DNA of 64,000 nt from Cutibacterium acnes. GTDB lineage: Bacteria; Actinomycetota; Actinomycetes; Propionibacteriales; Propionibacteriaceae. Location: contig NZ_CP023676.1 of assembly GCF_003030305.1 (NCBI RefSeq), positions 744,001-808,000 of the forward strand. The letters are read 5' to 3'. The position numbers and the translations under genes are program-made. Of this stretch, positions 1 through 9,518 are shown one piece after another; positions within the stretch are counted from its first letter, which is position 1, and each line of letters starts with the position of its first letter. The notes under the pieces are model-generated. The model was given only the letters and a program-made list of their open reading frames with translations. It searched no databases and was not told where the DNA came from.

Positions 1-1762
1 CGCTGTACACCGCGGCACATGAAAAGGTTTTTCCCTCCTCGTGGTTGTAGTAGACCGGTGCCAGGAGTCGGCCTCGGTGCGTCCCGTGTTCCAACTGAAT
101 TCCGTTGCCCGGTGACGTACCGAGGAACCGCATCCAAGGCTGCTTGAGAGCCGGGTTCAGGTTGATAGGTCGTGACCATGTCCGTCCGTCGTCATCACTG
201 TGGATGAGGATGAGGTTGCAGGTCCGTAGGGTCAGCAGGGACTCGTGGGGGTCCACTCCGGTGGCCAAGTGGATATTGCCGGCGGGGGCACCGGCTGCGA
301 AGACGTTTCCGGTTTCGTCAACGGTGTAGTCCGTGGGTTCCCCCGACTCGGTTGTTACGATGCCTTCTGCATCGATGACGTAGGCGGTTGCATCGCGATC
401 GAACAGAAGCTGCCGACCTTGCTCATCGAAGCCCGACCCTGGTTCGGCGTTAGGCTGCCCCACGCCACCCGGGAACTGGTCGATCAAGCAGAACACGCGC
501 CCCGAGTTGTGGTCTTGGAACAGAACTGAGTCGATAACCGATGCTCCGAGGGCGCCCTCGCCGGGATACTCGAGGACTATCTGGGCCTCGTCCCACCGAC
601 GACCGTCTTCGCTGCGACGGATGACGAAATTGATGTCGTTGGGGCTGTCGTTGGCAATGCTGACACGTTGGTCTGCCCCGGCGATGAAGCTTCCGGAATC
701 AAGTCTGATGAGCGATGGGATCCGGTAACTTTTCGAGCCCAGATATCCCGTGTCGAAGAGAGCTTGGGTACGTAGAGGAGCCACGTTGGCTAGGCGTTTG
801 ACTTGGGCGTCGGTTAGCGCACTGCTGAAGATGGACGCCGTCTGCGCTTCCCCGAATAGCCGTGCTCCTTCGAGGTCCTTCCCGACGGTCACCCTTTCCA
901 CCTTGCCAAGATCGGCAAAGAATGCCTCACCAGGCTCGTGAGCCACGAGGAAACCGTCAACATAGAGATCAATGGCACCCCGGCCACTGATTGCTACCAG
1001 GTCATGCCAGTTTCCGTCGTCCCACTTGCCTGGAGCGCGCACGTGGGCGATGGGTTCATCGTCCACTTCCACGTGCAGGAGCAGGTCGCCGTTGACGATC
1101 TCGAAGGACAGTTCACCGGCGCTCCCTTGGGCTGCGAGGACGGTTCCACCCTGGCCTTTGCCACGAAGGCGGGTCCTTGCTCGGAGCGCGCCATGAGCGA
1201 GTTCTCCGATACGGCGTGCGTCGCGGGCCGACAGCTCAGAACCAGCGAACTCGACGAACGGTGTTGCCGTCGGCGCCTTGGCCGCCATAGCTTGCAAGGA
1301 CAGGGCTGAGTTCCACATCTTGAATCGCCGTACGTCGAGGACGCCCGACGGATTGATGACAATATTGGTTGCTCCCAGATCCTGGCACCATACCCGCAAT
1401 GTGGCGGAGAATGTTTCGTAACCGTCTGCAAACAAATGCGTCCCAGTTTCATCGGCGGTGAGTCCGACGGAGTGAATCGTGCCATCTGCCATGCCCAGCG
1501 CATCCTCGGCGTCGAGACTGCGAGATTCTCCGTTCAGATCTATACGGCCAAGCAAGCGGTCTTCATCCACATCGACTGATAACCGTCCGTTCTTTCCGAC
1601 AAGCTCGAACAGGCATCCGGAGGACGTCGCGCTGAATTCCACGAGAAGTGAGCCGTCCTCGCCGTCGATTCGTTGCACGTCCATGCCCTTTCGGGCCGGC
1701 AGCAAGGCGCTCCCAGTAAGGTCAATCGCCAATTCCTCGGTATAAGTATCAGTAATAGTCAT
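1..1762 (-). CDS. Sialidase (neuraminidase), N-terminal part, cut by window edge
   Basis: Releases terminal sialic acid from host glycoconjugates outside the cell. The frame is open from an ATG at 1762 (upstream GAGGAG ribosome binding site) to base 1 without a stop, giving 587 residues; the C-terminus lies outside the window. Residues about 165-325 look like a LamG/lectin-type beta domain. The catalytic propeller begins with YRIP (346-349), the variant FRIP motif that carries a substrate-binding Arg. A clear Asp box SDDDGRTW lies at about 522-529, and a degenerate one (SEDGRRW, one residue short) near 385-391. No classical signal peptide is visible at the N-terminus. The sialate transporter immediately upstream on the same strand (73 bp gap) fits a scavenging unit. 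C. acnes is known to have adjacent sialidase genes near CAMP factor 2; assignment to one of them is inference. Confidence 0.9.
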   Translation of the reverse strand, partial: MTITDTYTEELAIDLTGSALLPARKGMDVQRIDGEDGSLLVEFSATSSGCLFELVGKNGRLSVDVDEDRLLGRIDLNGESRSLDAEDALGMADGTIHSVGLTADETGTHLFADGYETFSATLRVWCQDLGATNIVINPSGVLDVRRFKMWNSALSLQAMAAKAPTATPFVEFAGSELSARDARRIGELAHGALRARTRLRGKGQGGTVLAAQGSAGELSFEIVNGDLLLHVEVDDEPIAHVRAPGKWDDGNWHDLVAISGRGAIDLYVDGFLVAHEPGEAFFADLGKVERVTVGKDLEGARLFGEAQTASIFSSALTDAQVKRLANVAPLRTQALFDTGYLGSKSYRIPSLIRLDSGSFIAGADQRVSIANDSPNDINFVIRRSEDGRRWDEAQIVLEYPGEGALGASVIDSVLFQDHNSGRVFCLIDQFPGGVGQPNAEPGSGFDEQGRQLLFDRDATAYVIDAEGIVTTESGEPTDYTVDETGNVFAAGAPAGNIHLATGVDPHESLLTLRTCNLILIHSDDDGRTWSRPINLNPALKQPWMRFLGTSPGNGIQLEHGTHRGRLLAPVYYNHEEGKTFSCAAVYS

Positions 1763-1834
1763 GATTGACGTCTCCTCGTGGCTTCCCTGACTCGTTCTGG
1801 CTGGAGAATATGAATATGTGTTCTGGCTGCCGAT

Positions 1835-3367
1835 TTAGCACTCGCTGGATGCAAACTCGCTCGAAAGGTCGACGCTGTTGATGTACCGGTCATCTCCGTC
1901 CTCGGGCCGGACGGCCTCTGGGTTGACGAGAGCCTGTAGCTTGCGTGGCAGATTCAGCCTAACGCCAAGGACAACAATCAGGCCGAAGCCCACGGACAAC
2001 ACCCCTAGAGCCGATCCCAGACCGTGGCTCTTAGCCAGCGAGGCGCCCACAAATGGTCCAATTGCACCGCCGAGAGCTCCGACATTGTAGATGAACCCCA
2101 CTCCGGCAGCTCGCTGCTCGACGGGGAAATAGCTCGACACCCACCGAGGGGCTAGCCCTGAAACACCTTGGCCGAACAACTGGTTGAAGAACAGTAGAAG
2201 CCCAATGAGCCATGCCGACTTAATTCCCGCAAAGAATAGCGGAAACACGATGATCTGCGCTATGAGAATGCTCGTGAAGTACCACTTTCGCATTCCTATC
2301 CAGTCTCCCATGAAGCCTGTGACAAAGTAACCAATCATGTTGCCGAATTGTGCGATCGTTAGCAGATTGGCGACGGTGGAAGCTGCATATCCTGCACCCG
2401 TGAGGTATGTAGGCAAGAGTCCAAGGATGGGCCATCCATACATGAAGGCAGAAAGGATAACGATCATGATTCCGATGCCGATGACCCAGCGTCGAGGATC
2501 AAATTGCACGATGAGACACACGAAGATGGCGCCACAGGCTATGGCCACGGCGAGGACGCCCCAGAAAGGCAGGATGTTGAGGGCGAAGATGGCTAGTAGA
2601 CCTGCCATTGCCGCGATGACGAGTGTGATGTTTAGTGACATGCGCCTTCCGCTGAACAGCACCTGGAAAGCGTCACGTGATTCGGACGATTTTTCCCGCT
2701 CGCGTGACTTTGCCGTTTCCCAGTCGCTAGCTTCGGGGAGGCGACGTCGCATGTACAGTGCCACTGCGATGGGCACGATTCCGGTGATGAACAGGGCTCT
2801 CCAACCCCATCCGGCATGCCAACTGTCGGCCCATGGGACTAAGTACTTGTCGACCTGGACGGCCAGGATGGCGCCTATCGCATAGCCTGACAACAGAAAT
2901 GACGATGCCTTGCCGCGGATTCGGGGGTGCCACGATTCGATGACATATGTTGCCGATGACCCGTACTCTCCCGCCATCGCGAAGCCGACGACCATGCGCA
3001 TAATGAACAGGAACATGAAGTTCGGCGAAAATCCCATGAGGAGCGAGCCGATCGCGAACAATACGGTTGCGATGATCATGGCTGGCTTGCGTCCGAACCT
3101 GTCGCCAACACCGCCCAGGATTAGTCCGCCCAGCCACCGTGTGATGAAGGCTGCTGACACCAACGCTGCGCTTTGTACCAGGGTGAGGCCAAAGGCCGCC
3201 TTGATCTCTGGCAGTGCCAAGGTGATGAGCACGAAGTCGTAGCCGTCAAGGGTGACACCAATAAGGGCTGCAATGAAGAGCTTCCACTTGGTGGCGTCTA
3301 AGTACTGCCACCATCGTCTCTTGTCACCCATCTCCTTGATGGTGATGATGTCGTCTGAGCTGGCCAT
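1835..3367 (-). CDS. nanT: MFS sialic acid transporter (NanT-like)
   Basis: A 510-residue major facilitator permease, close to the length of E. coli NanT, probably a sialate:proton symporter in the cytoplasmic membrane. The first membrane segment carries LIGVTLDGYDFVLITLALP, typical of the sugar-acid/sialate porters. The loop 2-3 motif GDRFGRKPAM and the paired WHPRIRGKASS motif of MFS proteins are present. About 12-14 hydrophobic segments can be counted, with a central insertion of two extra segments (SLNITLVIAAMAG and the following stretch), as in NanT. The start follows GGGGG, a modest ribosome site; a second in-frame ATG 13 codons in has AAGGAG too close to be useful. Substrate is inferred from family features and from the neighbouring sialidase; another carboxylate substrate is possible. 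Confidence 0.82.
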   Translation of the reverse strand: MASSDDIITIKEMGDKRRWWQYLDATKWKLFIAALIGVTLDGYDFVLITLALPEIKAAFGLTLVQSAALVSAAFITRWLGGLILGGVGDRFGRKPAMIIATVLFAIGSLLMGFSPNFMFLFIMRMVVGFAMAGEYGSSATYVIESWHPRIRGKASSFLLSGYAIGAILAVQVDKYLVPWADSWHAGWGWRALFITGIVPIAVALYMRRRLPEASDWETAKSREREKSSESRDAFQVLFSGRRMSLNITLVIAAMAGLLAIFALNILPFWGVLAVAIACGAIFVCLIVQFDPRRWVIGIGIMIVILSAFMYGWPILGLLPTYLTGAGYAASTVANLLTIAQFGNMIGYFVTGFMGDWIGMRKWYFTSILIAQIIVFPLFFAGIKSAWLIGLLLFFNQLFGQGVSGLAPRWVSSYFPVEQRAAGVGFIYNVGALGGAIGPFVGASLAKSHGLGSALGVLSVGFGLIVVLGVRLNLPRKLQALVNPEAVRPEDGDDRYINSVDLSSEFASSEC

Positions 3368-3577
3368 GAGCCCCCAATCGTCGTTGATCCAGGAAGTACG
3401 TTAGACGTCCAACATTTTGAAGATAAGTGGTTGCCGATATGCTGGCAAGCCGATGTTCCCGGTCGCTCACGCTAAATGATCGGTGGCGGTGATCCGTGAT
3501 TGTTGGTGCGATTTCTGCGGGGTGGGTTTTGCGACCCAGTTGAGATCGTGCTGAATACATGGCTGTAGGAGGCTACG

Positions 3578-3979
3578 ATGCCGCGTACATACGTCCTTGA
3601 CATGATGACTCATGGTTGGCGGATCCGTATACTCCGCTGTGCAGGTGAATTACGTCGATTAACGCGCGCCTGGCGCCTGGTACAAGGCGCTGGCCTGCTT
3701 ACGGCGGTGGTAGCTGATCATGCCGCGATCTCGCGTGAGACGATGAACTGTCTGGACGACGGCTACGTACACGTGGATCTCGACATGGTGTTGAACGTCG
3801 TTGTGACCCCGGGTATCAAGGTGCATCGTCACGGTTGTCGCCCCCTAATGAATGGACATTGCCGAAGCTGTGCGGCGACGCTACCGGAAACGCTCGGTAA
3901 GTTTTCCCGAGGGATGAGGGTGGCGATAGTGGTGCGCACCGCCTCGGAGAGAAGATGTGTGTTACGGCGCCTCGCGTAA
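3578..3979 (+). CDS. Small ORF of unknown function, possibly a decayed gene
   Basis: A 133-codon ORF that I do not recognise. In favour of expression, it has an AGGAGG box five bases before the ATG and ends just before a strong bidirectional hairpin. Against, the protein has no hydrophobic core pattern, no domain I know, and many Arg and Cys residues, as noncoding frames often do in GC-rich DNA. The first residues PRTYVLD resemble the start of PIN/PhoH-like proteins (usually TYVLDTSVLL), and a downstream shifted frame reads ADPYTPLCR, resembling the next PIN block. A frameshifted phoH-like relic is therefore conceivable, but the match is short and weak. Confidence 0.25.
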   Translation: MPRTYVLDMMTHGWRIRILRCAGELRRLTRAWRLVQGAGLLTAVVADHAAISRETMNCLDDGYVHVDLDMVLNVVVTPGIKVHRHGCRPLMNGHCRSCAATLPETLGKFSRGMRVAIVVRTASERRCVLRRLA

Positions 3980-4002
3980 AGACAATTTTCTTCTGCACAG
4001 CG

Positions 4003-4046
4003 CACTCGGTGCCTTGCCCGCACGCAGGCGGGCAAGGCACCGAGTG
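4003..4046. terminator. Perfect 19-bp hairpin, bidirectional terminator
   Basis: Bases 4003-4021 and 4028-4046 are perfect inverted repeats of 19 bp around a 6-base loop (acgcag). The hairpin lies 30 bases beyond the CAMP factor stop and 23 bases beyond the stop of the plus-strand small ORF, so it can serve both. There is no clean T-run on either side, as is common in high-GC actinobacteria. Confidence 0.75.
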
Positions 4047-4075
4047 TTGATGTCAATTAGCGAGTGCGTTCTGAC

Positions 4076-4879
4076 TCAGGCAGCCTTCTTGACATCGGGG
4101 GAGTTGAATGCGGTCTGATAGGCCGCAAGGAGCTCGGTGCGTGCAGCCTGGATATTCCCTACGGTCGTCTTTGGGTTCAGTCGAACGCCGACGGCCTTGG
4201 TGATCGCGTGATTGAGCGTCTTGTACACTGCGGCGCTCTTGTGACCAAGGATGTACCGGTCACGGTTGGCGCGCACCTGCCAGATCGTCTTACTGAAGTT
4301 GGTGCGTACGTACACAGTGGCAACGTCATTCGGGGTGAGGTCGGGGTACTGCGAGACCTTTTCCAGGCGAGCCTTGAGGGCGGCGCCCTCGGCGTCGAGT
4401 TCCTTGGCGGTGGACGCTGGGTTAGCGGTCAGCAGGACGGCCTTGGTGACTTCGAGACCGAGTTCGACGTGGGCGGGGCTGACCTTGTTTTGGAGAGTGG
4501 TGGTAGCAGTGTGAATGGTGTCAATAGTGGTGGCGACCAACTTGATCCTCGGCATGATCGTCGAAGGGTCGTAGAACGGGATCCCCCCATGGGCAAGGGT
4601 CTCGATGAGGCCACGCAGGTCGAAGGCAGCCTTGAGAAGATCTCGGATCTGGTCAGAGTAGTCAGAACCGGGGACGGATTTCTGTACTGACTGAAGGGTC
4701 GCAATATGTGCGTTCAGAAGCTGGATGCTATTGCGAGCGTCACTGGCCGAGAGCTCGTGGGTGCTGGTCGCCGAGATGGTCGTCGTCGGCTCGACAGCAT
4801 GAGCACTGGGAGCTGACAGCGCCGCTGGTACGAGCATTGCGCCGACAAGGAGGGGAGCTACAAGATGGGTCTTCTTCAT
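4076..4879 (-). CDS. CAMP factor (secreted co-haemolysin)
   Basis: A secreted pore-forming co-haemolysin and host-interaction factor. The ATG at 4879 is preceded by GGAGA at a suitable distance; an upstream in-frame start would add 36 residues that hide the signal peptide and was rejected. Residues 1-28 form a classical Sec signal (MKK, hydrophobic core, APSAHA cleavage site). The mature part is helical and Ala/Thr-rich, with the family pattern NSIQLLNAHIATLQ near its start and VYVRTNFSKTIWQVRANRDR in the C-terminal half. Total length is 267 residues, normal for the family. Linkage to sialidase recalls the CAMP2 locus of C. acnes (recalled, not searched). Its own promoter must lie in the AT-richer region upstream. 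Confidence 0.92.
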   Translation of the reverse strand: MKKTHLVAPLLVGAMLVPAALSAPSAHAVEPTTTISATSTHELSASDARNSIQLLNAHIATLQSVQKSVPGSDYSDQIRDLLKAAFDLRGLIETLAHGGIPFYDPSTIMPRIKLVATTIDTIHTATTTLQNKVSPAHVELGLEVTKAVLLTANPASTAKELDAEGAALKARLEKVSQYPDLTPNDVATVYVRTNFSKTIWQVRANRDRYILGHKSAAVYKTLNHAITKAVGVRLNPKTTVGNIQAARTELLAAYQTAFNSPDVKKAA

Positions 4880-5844
4880 AAAGGTTCTCCGTTTATTGGT
4901 TGCGGATGCCCCGGTCGAGGCAAGCGAAGTGTATCGGATATTTTGGATGGGGGTCGGTGTGGTGAACGGCGTGTACGCCGCCAACATTTGTTGGAGCTGT
5001 GATCAGGCGTGCGTCATTCCGACAGGGGCCCGTGTGGTGTATGGCTACGACGGTGCATAGACCCGTCTAGGCTTGTTGCAGGCGTGACCAGATGGTATGC
5101 CCAATACACCGAATATGAAGTTAATGCGCGGGCAATTCGAGATCTTCCGTTCTGTAATCTTGGAGGTCAAGAACTGGTGAAAGTGCCTTTCTGGGGATCT
5201 GCTCTGAGGTGCCCACGATATGGTTGAGTTCATCCCAGTGTGGAGCATTTGGTCTTCAGGAATAATACCCCCTGATCGGGTGTCGGATGCGTGTCCAGGT
5301 TAGCTTCATCATCACGTGTTTGCATGGCACTGAATCGGTCAAGTTGAGTCAATGAAACAGTTCATACGGCTATCGCTGATTGAGTCAATGTGGTTGATTG
5401 ACGTTGGTTGGGATTTCAGTACGCATCTTCAATGTGAGGGCGTATGGGTTTGCTGGTTTGCATGGTGGTCATGCTGCTCCTGATGGAGAGTGGTTCGATC
5501 AAAGTGTTTGCTGCGGGTGCGCTTCTAGGCCTATGGCTGGGGTGTATGCGGATGGTGGAGTCGGAGTCCGTTAAGGAGCGGAAAGCCGGGGCCCGTGTTC
5601 GGTTGTGGGTAAAAAGAGGGAATGATTGGGTCGGGGTTGGGTATCAGGATGTGCATGTATTCCAAGGTGGTGGGCGTGGAAAAGGGCAGGTGTGTCAGTA
5701 TAATGCTATGGAAATAAGAAAACTATTTTTCGTGGCCAAGTTGATGTTTTAAAGGAATGATTGACACTCTCGAGCGGGTCAATTCACCTGATGAGCCGCT
5801 GCCGTGCTCTCCGTGGTGATGGTATATGCAGGCCTACGACGGAA
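4880..5844. other. Gene-poor tract upstream of the CAMP factor
   Basis: About 965 bases with no convincing gene and lower GC than the surroundings. It contains an 11-base direct repeat TTGAGTCAATG at 5344-5354 and 5380-5390, and a G/T-rich plus-strand frame (5444-5752) that I reject as coding. It must hold the CAMP factor promoter near its left end. Nothing else can be supported. Confidence 0.5.
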
Positions 5845-5970
5845 TCAGTAAGGAGGTTTATGGGAGAATTCATAGCTGTCGTCGTCACTGTTCATCTCCA
5901 CTCTGATGATGTTGGTTGCGTCGATGATATCGACGAATTGAGAATACTTCTCAATTCCACTGAGGCTCAT
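5845..5970 (-). CDS. Small 41-residue peptide, unknown
   Basis: The ATG at 5970 is preceded by AAGGAAGG six bases upstream, one of the best ribosome sites in the window. It opens a 41-codon frame that starts MSLSGIEKYSQF, is acidic in the middle (EMNSDDDSYE) and ends HKPPY. It has no membrane segment and no signal peptide. It lies about 300 bases beyond the lipA stop on the same strand. I do not recognise the family. Short size, a helical hydrophilic first half and an aromatic/Pro C-terminus are compatible with a peptide precursor or small regulator, but no modifying enzyme or exporter is next to it. A longer upstream in-frame extension exists but has poor composition. Confidence 0.45.
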   Translation of the reverse strand: MSLSGIEKYSQFVDIIDATNIIRVEMNSDDDSYEFSHKPPY

Positions 5971-6271
5971 GGGTGCCTTCCTTGATGTGGCTGTCCTGGT
6001 CAAGAGGGAACGTTGGATGTCCGGGATCGTTGACAGTGATGTATCTGTGTCGGATACGGTCGTCCTGCGGCTCGACTCACATCGACAACCGCACACCCGA
6101 GCGGGACCTGCGTAGTAGACGATGTCCGCCGTGACCGGAAGAGTTCTGCGATGACGTGTTCCCGGCGATATTGAAGCGTTGGCTATTCGATGTTGTGTCT
6201 TTTTGATGCAGGGGCGGCCCCACCTCATGCGAGCCGTTCGACGTGCGTCCCAGCTCTAGGAGGTCGCACCG

Positions 6272-7264
6272 TCACTCCTTGGCCGCGAATGGTGCAGGTT
6301 TCGCACCGTCGCGGTACCCGGTGACGATCGTCACCGGACGCTCGCCGCGAGCTTCCATAGCCTGCCGATAGAGGCGGCCAGCCCGGTAGGAGGATCGCAC
6401 AAGCGGTCCGCTCATCACACCGACAAATCCAATCTCGCGGGCCTCTTCGGCTAACTCATCGAACTCCTGAGGCGTCACCCAACGGTCGATGGGGTGTAGG
6501 TAGGAGTTCGGGCGCAGGTACTGGGTGATCGTCAGCAGGTCGGTGTTGGCGTCATGGAGTGCCCGCATGGCCTGTGAGATTTCTTCACGGGTTTCGCCCA
6601 TGCCAAGAATGAGATTTGACTTGGTGATCAGACCGGCCTCATGTGCAGAGTCCAGGACGGCCAAAGAACGGTCGTAGCGGAATCCGGGTCGAATGCGCTT
6701 GAAGATGCGGGGGACTGTCTCAAGGTTGTGACCGAAGACCTCCGGGCGCGCTTCGAAGACGATGTCGAGCAGGTCCTGTTTGCCGGAAAAATCTTGGGCC
6801 AACATCTCGACGCCGACGCCGGGAGTTACCTGGTGGATTTGACGAATCGTCTCGGCGCATAACCAGGCACCCTCGTCCTCGAGGTCGTCTCGGCATACCG
6901 ACGTCACGGTAGCGTAGCGCAGCCCCATCTGCTTGACGGACTCTGCGACGCGACGCGGCTCGTCTTTGTCGTAGCCTTCCGGCTTGGCCGACTCGATCTG
7001 ACAGAAGTCACAACGGCGGGTGCAGTGGTCGCCGCCGATGAGGAAAGTGGCCTCGCGATCCTCCCAACACTCGAAAATATTGGGGCAGCCAGCCTCTTGA
7101 CACACGGTGTGCAGATCTCCGTCGATCATCCGGCGACGCATGTCGCGGTACTCCGGACCCATTGTGGCCCGAGTCTTGATCCAGTGGGGTTTGTTCTCGA
7201 TGGGCGTCTGAGAATTCTTGACCTCGACTCGGAGGAGCTTCCTACCGTCTGCTTCGACACTCAC
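6272..7264 (-). CDS. lipA: Lipoyl synthase
   Basis: A radical SAM enzyme that inserts two sulfurs into octanoyl groups on lipoyl domains. The 330 residues contain both clusters: the auxiliary 4Fe-4S set C55, C60, C66 and the radical SAM set C81-x3-C85-x2-C88 (CTRRCDFC). The region around [12 protein letters not shown] and the C-terminal [11 protein letters not shown] (the RSSY motif that supplies a Ser ligand) are intact. It begins 10 bases after the copA stop, so it is probably translated from the lipB-ctaG-copA-lipA transcript. Its substrates here would include the GcvH and the SucB-type acyltransferase encoded in this window. Confidence 0.97.
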   Translation of the reverse strand: MSVEADGRKLLRVEVKNSQTPIENKPHWIKTRATMGPEYRDMRRRMIDGDLHTVCQEAGCPNIFECWEDREATFLIGGDHCTRRCDFCQIESAKPEGYDKDEPRRVAESVKQMGLRYATVTSVCRDDLEDEGAWLCAETIRQIHQVTPGVGVEMLAQDFSGKQDLLDIVFEARPEVFGHNLETVPRIFKRIRPGFRYDRSLAVLDSAHEAGLITKSNLILGMGETREEISQAMRALHDANTDLLTITQYLRPNSYLHPIDRWVTPQEFDELAEEAREIGFVGVMSGPLVRSSYRAGRLYRQAMEARGERPVTIVTGYRDGAKPAPFAAKE

Positions 7265-7274
7265 GCCGGCCAGT

Positions 7275-9518
7275 TTAACTGCGCGTGCCGAAGTTGCGAA
7301 GTCTCAGGGAATGGGTGACGACGAAGAGGCTCGAAAGGCTCATGGCAAGCCCAGATATCAGCGGGTTCAGGAAACCGGCGGCCGCGATCGGGATCGCTGC
7401 AATGTTGTAGATGAAAGCCCATGCAAGGTTGCCGCGGATGGTCCTTAGAGTGCGTCTCGACAACCCAATGGCGTCCGGGACGACCCCGAGATGGTGGCGT
7501 ACGCAGATGATGTCGGCGCTGCGCATCGCGATATCAGTGCCGGTGACCAGCGCCATGCCAAGATCGGAGCTTGCCAAGGCAGCGGCGTCGTTGATGCCGT
7601 CGCCTACCATGGCTACCACGCGGCTTTCAGAGCGAAGTCTCTCAACGACCCCGGCTTTGTCGGTGGGTAGGACCTCGGCCAGGACCTCGTCGGTGCCAAG
7701 TTGTGTTCCGACGGCTTCTGCGGCGGCTTTCGAATCACCAGTGAGGAGAACTGTTCGTAGCCCCATATCTTTGAGCTGGGCGATGACTTCCGAGGCCTCG
7801 GGTTTGACGGTGTCGGCGACGACAAGGGCAGCTGCGGCCTGACCGTCGATCGCTACCAGAACGGCGGAACGGCCTGTTTCGGCTGCTTTCTCAACGGTGT
7901 GGCTCAGCTCGGCGGGAATCTTGATCTCTGCCTCCGTGAGAAAGGCAGGGTTGCCAACCATGACACGATGCCCCTCAACCTCGCCACTGGCGCCTCGTCC
8001 AGCGAGGGTGCGCGGGCTGGGGCACGCTGGAATGGTGCCTTTGACAGCTGCTACCACAGCTTTGGCCACCGGGTGGGTGGAGTGTTGGTCCAGGGCGGCG
8101 GCGTAACGGTGGGCGCGATCGACGTCCTGCCCGTTGGCAGGGAGCGTCGCGACGAGAGTCATCTCCCCGCTGGTGGCAGTACCAGTTTTATCAAAGACCA
8201 CGGTATCAATGCGACCGGACGCCTCCAGAGCTTCTGGCCCCTTAATGAGGATGCCCAGCTGACCACCTCGGCCAACCCCAACCATGAGGGCAGTCGGCGT
8301 CGCTAAACCCAGGGCGCACGGGCAGGCTATGACAAGCACCGAGAGGCCTGCCGAGAGGGCATGCCGGGTTCCTGCCCCGGCGATCCACCAACCGAAGAAG
8401 GTCAAGACGACGATGGCAAGAACAGCTGGCACAAAGATCTCGACGACCTTGTCCACCAGACGCTGGACGTTGGCTTTGCGAGCTTGGGCCTCCTCGGCTA
8501 ACACCGCCATGCGGGCGAGCTGACTGTGGTCACCGACTCCGGTAGCTCTGGCCACGATCCGCCCGGTAAGGTTCATCGTTCCGCCGAGCACCGCTGACCC
8601 TACAGTTACGTCGGCGGGCATCGGTTCGCCGGTCATCATCGACGTATCGATACTGGAAGACCCCTCGATAACCTCCCCATCGGCGGCCAAAGTCTCTCCG
8701 GCCAAGGTAATGAAGAGGTCACTCTGGTGTAGCTGCTCAACGGGAACGACGGTCTCGATTCCGTTACGCAACACCCGCGCATTCTTGGCAGCCAGCTGCC
8801 TCAAAGCTGTTAGCACAGACCGTGCCGACCTCTTGGCGCGGGCTTCAAAGTAGCGTCCGGCTAGCAGAAAACAGGTCACCCCGGCGGCGACGTCAAGGTA
8901 AAGGGTGTCAGCCCCCGCCGGGGTGATGCCGTAGCCCAGCCAATACCTCTCGTGGTCCTGAGCTCCAATGAGGATGGAGATGAACGACCATCCGAAAGAG
9001 GATAAAACCCCTAGTGAAACTAGGGTATCCATGGAGGTCACACCGTGGCGCAAATTCGTCCATGTTGCCTTGTGGAATGGCCACGCTGACCAGAAAACCA
9101 CCGGCAGGGAGAGGGAGACGAGTAGCCAGTCCCACGCGGGGAAACGTAATTGTGGTTCCAAAGCTAAGACCAGGCCGATGTCCATGAGGGGCAAGGTCAG
9201 GAGCACGGCCACAATGAGGCGGCGCCTTAACATGGTGATGCGGCGCTCTGCCTCGGCTGCTAGATCGATGTCGGAGAGCAGGGCTGCGGTGTAGCCGGCA
9301 TCCTTGACAGCGGCTATCGCATCCTTGACGCCCATGCCAGTTACCGTCGCCCGCTCAGAGGCGAAATTGACACTCGCGTGCACCCCGTCAATGCGGGACA
9401 GCCTTTTCTCGATCGTTGTGGCGCACGCAGCGCAGGTCATCCCGCTGATTTGCAACTGCACCGGCGGATGTAGGACGGTTTGCTCCTCGTCAGGGGGACT
9501 CATTGCGGCCGTGCTCAT
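7275..9518 (-). CDS. copA: Copper-translocating P1B-type ATPase
   Basis: Exports Cu(I) across the cytoplasmic membrane. The 747 residues start with one heavy-metal-associated domain with GMTCAAC at 26-32, followed by membrane segments, the TGEP actuator motif, the CPC metal site (ACPCALG, about residue 397), the phosphorylation motif DKTGT (about 440), the STHPVAK nucleotide-binding HP motif (about 485), and [10 protein letters not shown] near 640. All diagnostic P1B-1 motifs are intact. The start codon overlaps the stop of the upstream CopD-CtaG gene by four bases, so translation is probably coupled. Copper delivery to the aa3 oxidase is a plausible role given that partner, besides detoxification. 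Confidence 0.95.
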   Translation of the reverse strand: MSTAAMSPPDEEQTVLHPPVQLQISGMTCAACATTIEKRLSRIDGVHASVNFASERATVTGMGVKDAIAAVKDAGYTAALLSDIDLAAEAERRITMLRRRLIVAVLLTLPLMDIGLVLALEPQLRFPAWDWLLVSLSLPVVFWSAWPFHKATWTNLRHGVTSMDTLVSLGVLSSFGWSFISILIGAQDHERYWLGYGITPAGADTLYLDVAAGVTCFLLAGRYFEARAKRSARSVLTALRQLAAKNARVLRNGIETVVPVEQLHQSDLFITLAGETLAADGEVIEGSSSIDTSMMTGEPMPADVTVGSAVLGGTMNLTGRIVARATGVGDHSQLARMAVLAEEAQARKANVQRLVDKVVEIFVPAVLAIVVLTFFGWWIAGAGTRHALSAGLSVLVIACPCALGLATPTALMVGVGRGGQLGILIKGPEALEASGRIDTVVFDKTGTATSGEMTLVATLPANGQDVDRAHRYAAALDQHSTHPVAKAVVAAVKGTIPACPSPRTLAGRGASGEVEGHRVMVGNPAFLTEAEIKIPAELSHTVEKAAETGRSAVLVAIDGQAAAALVVADTVKPEASEVIAQLKDMGLRTVLLTGDSKAAAEAVGTQLGTDEVLAEVLPTDKAGVVERLRSESRVVAMVGDGINDAAALASSDLGMALVTGTDIAMRSADIICVRHHLGVVPDAIGLSRRTLRTIRGNLAWAFIYNIAAIPIAAAGFLNPLISGLAMSLSSLFVVTHSLRLRNFGTRS

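Noticed and set aside
5344-5390. Direct repeats of TTGAGTCAATG as a CRISPR or iteron array
   Set aside because: Only two copies of 11 bases; no third unit and no spacer regularity.
5444-5752. 102-codon plus-strand frame in the gene-poor tract
   Set aside because: G/T-biased composition, poor ribosome site and no recognisable fold; the apparent hydrophobic start follows from the base bias.
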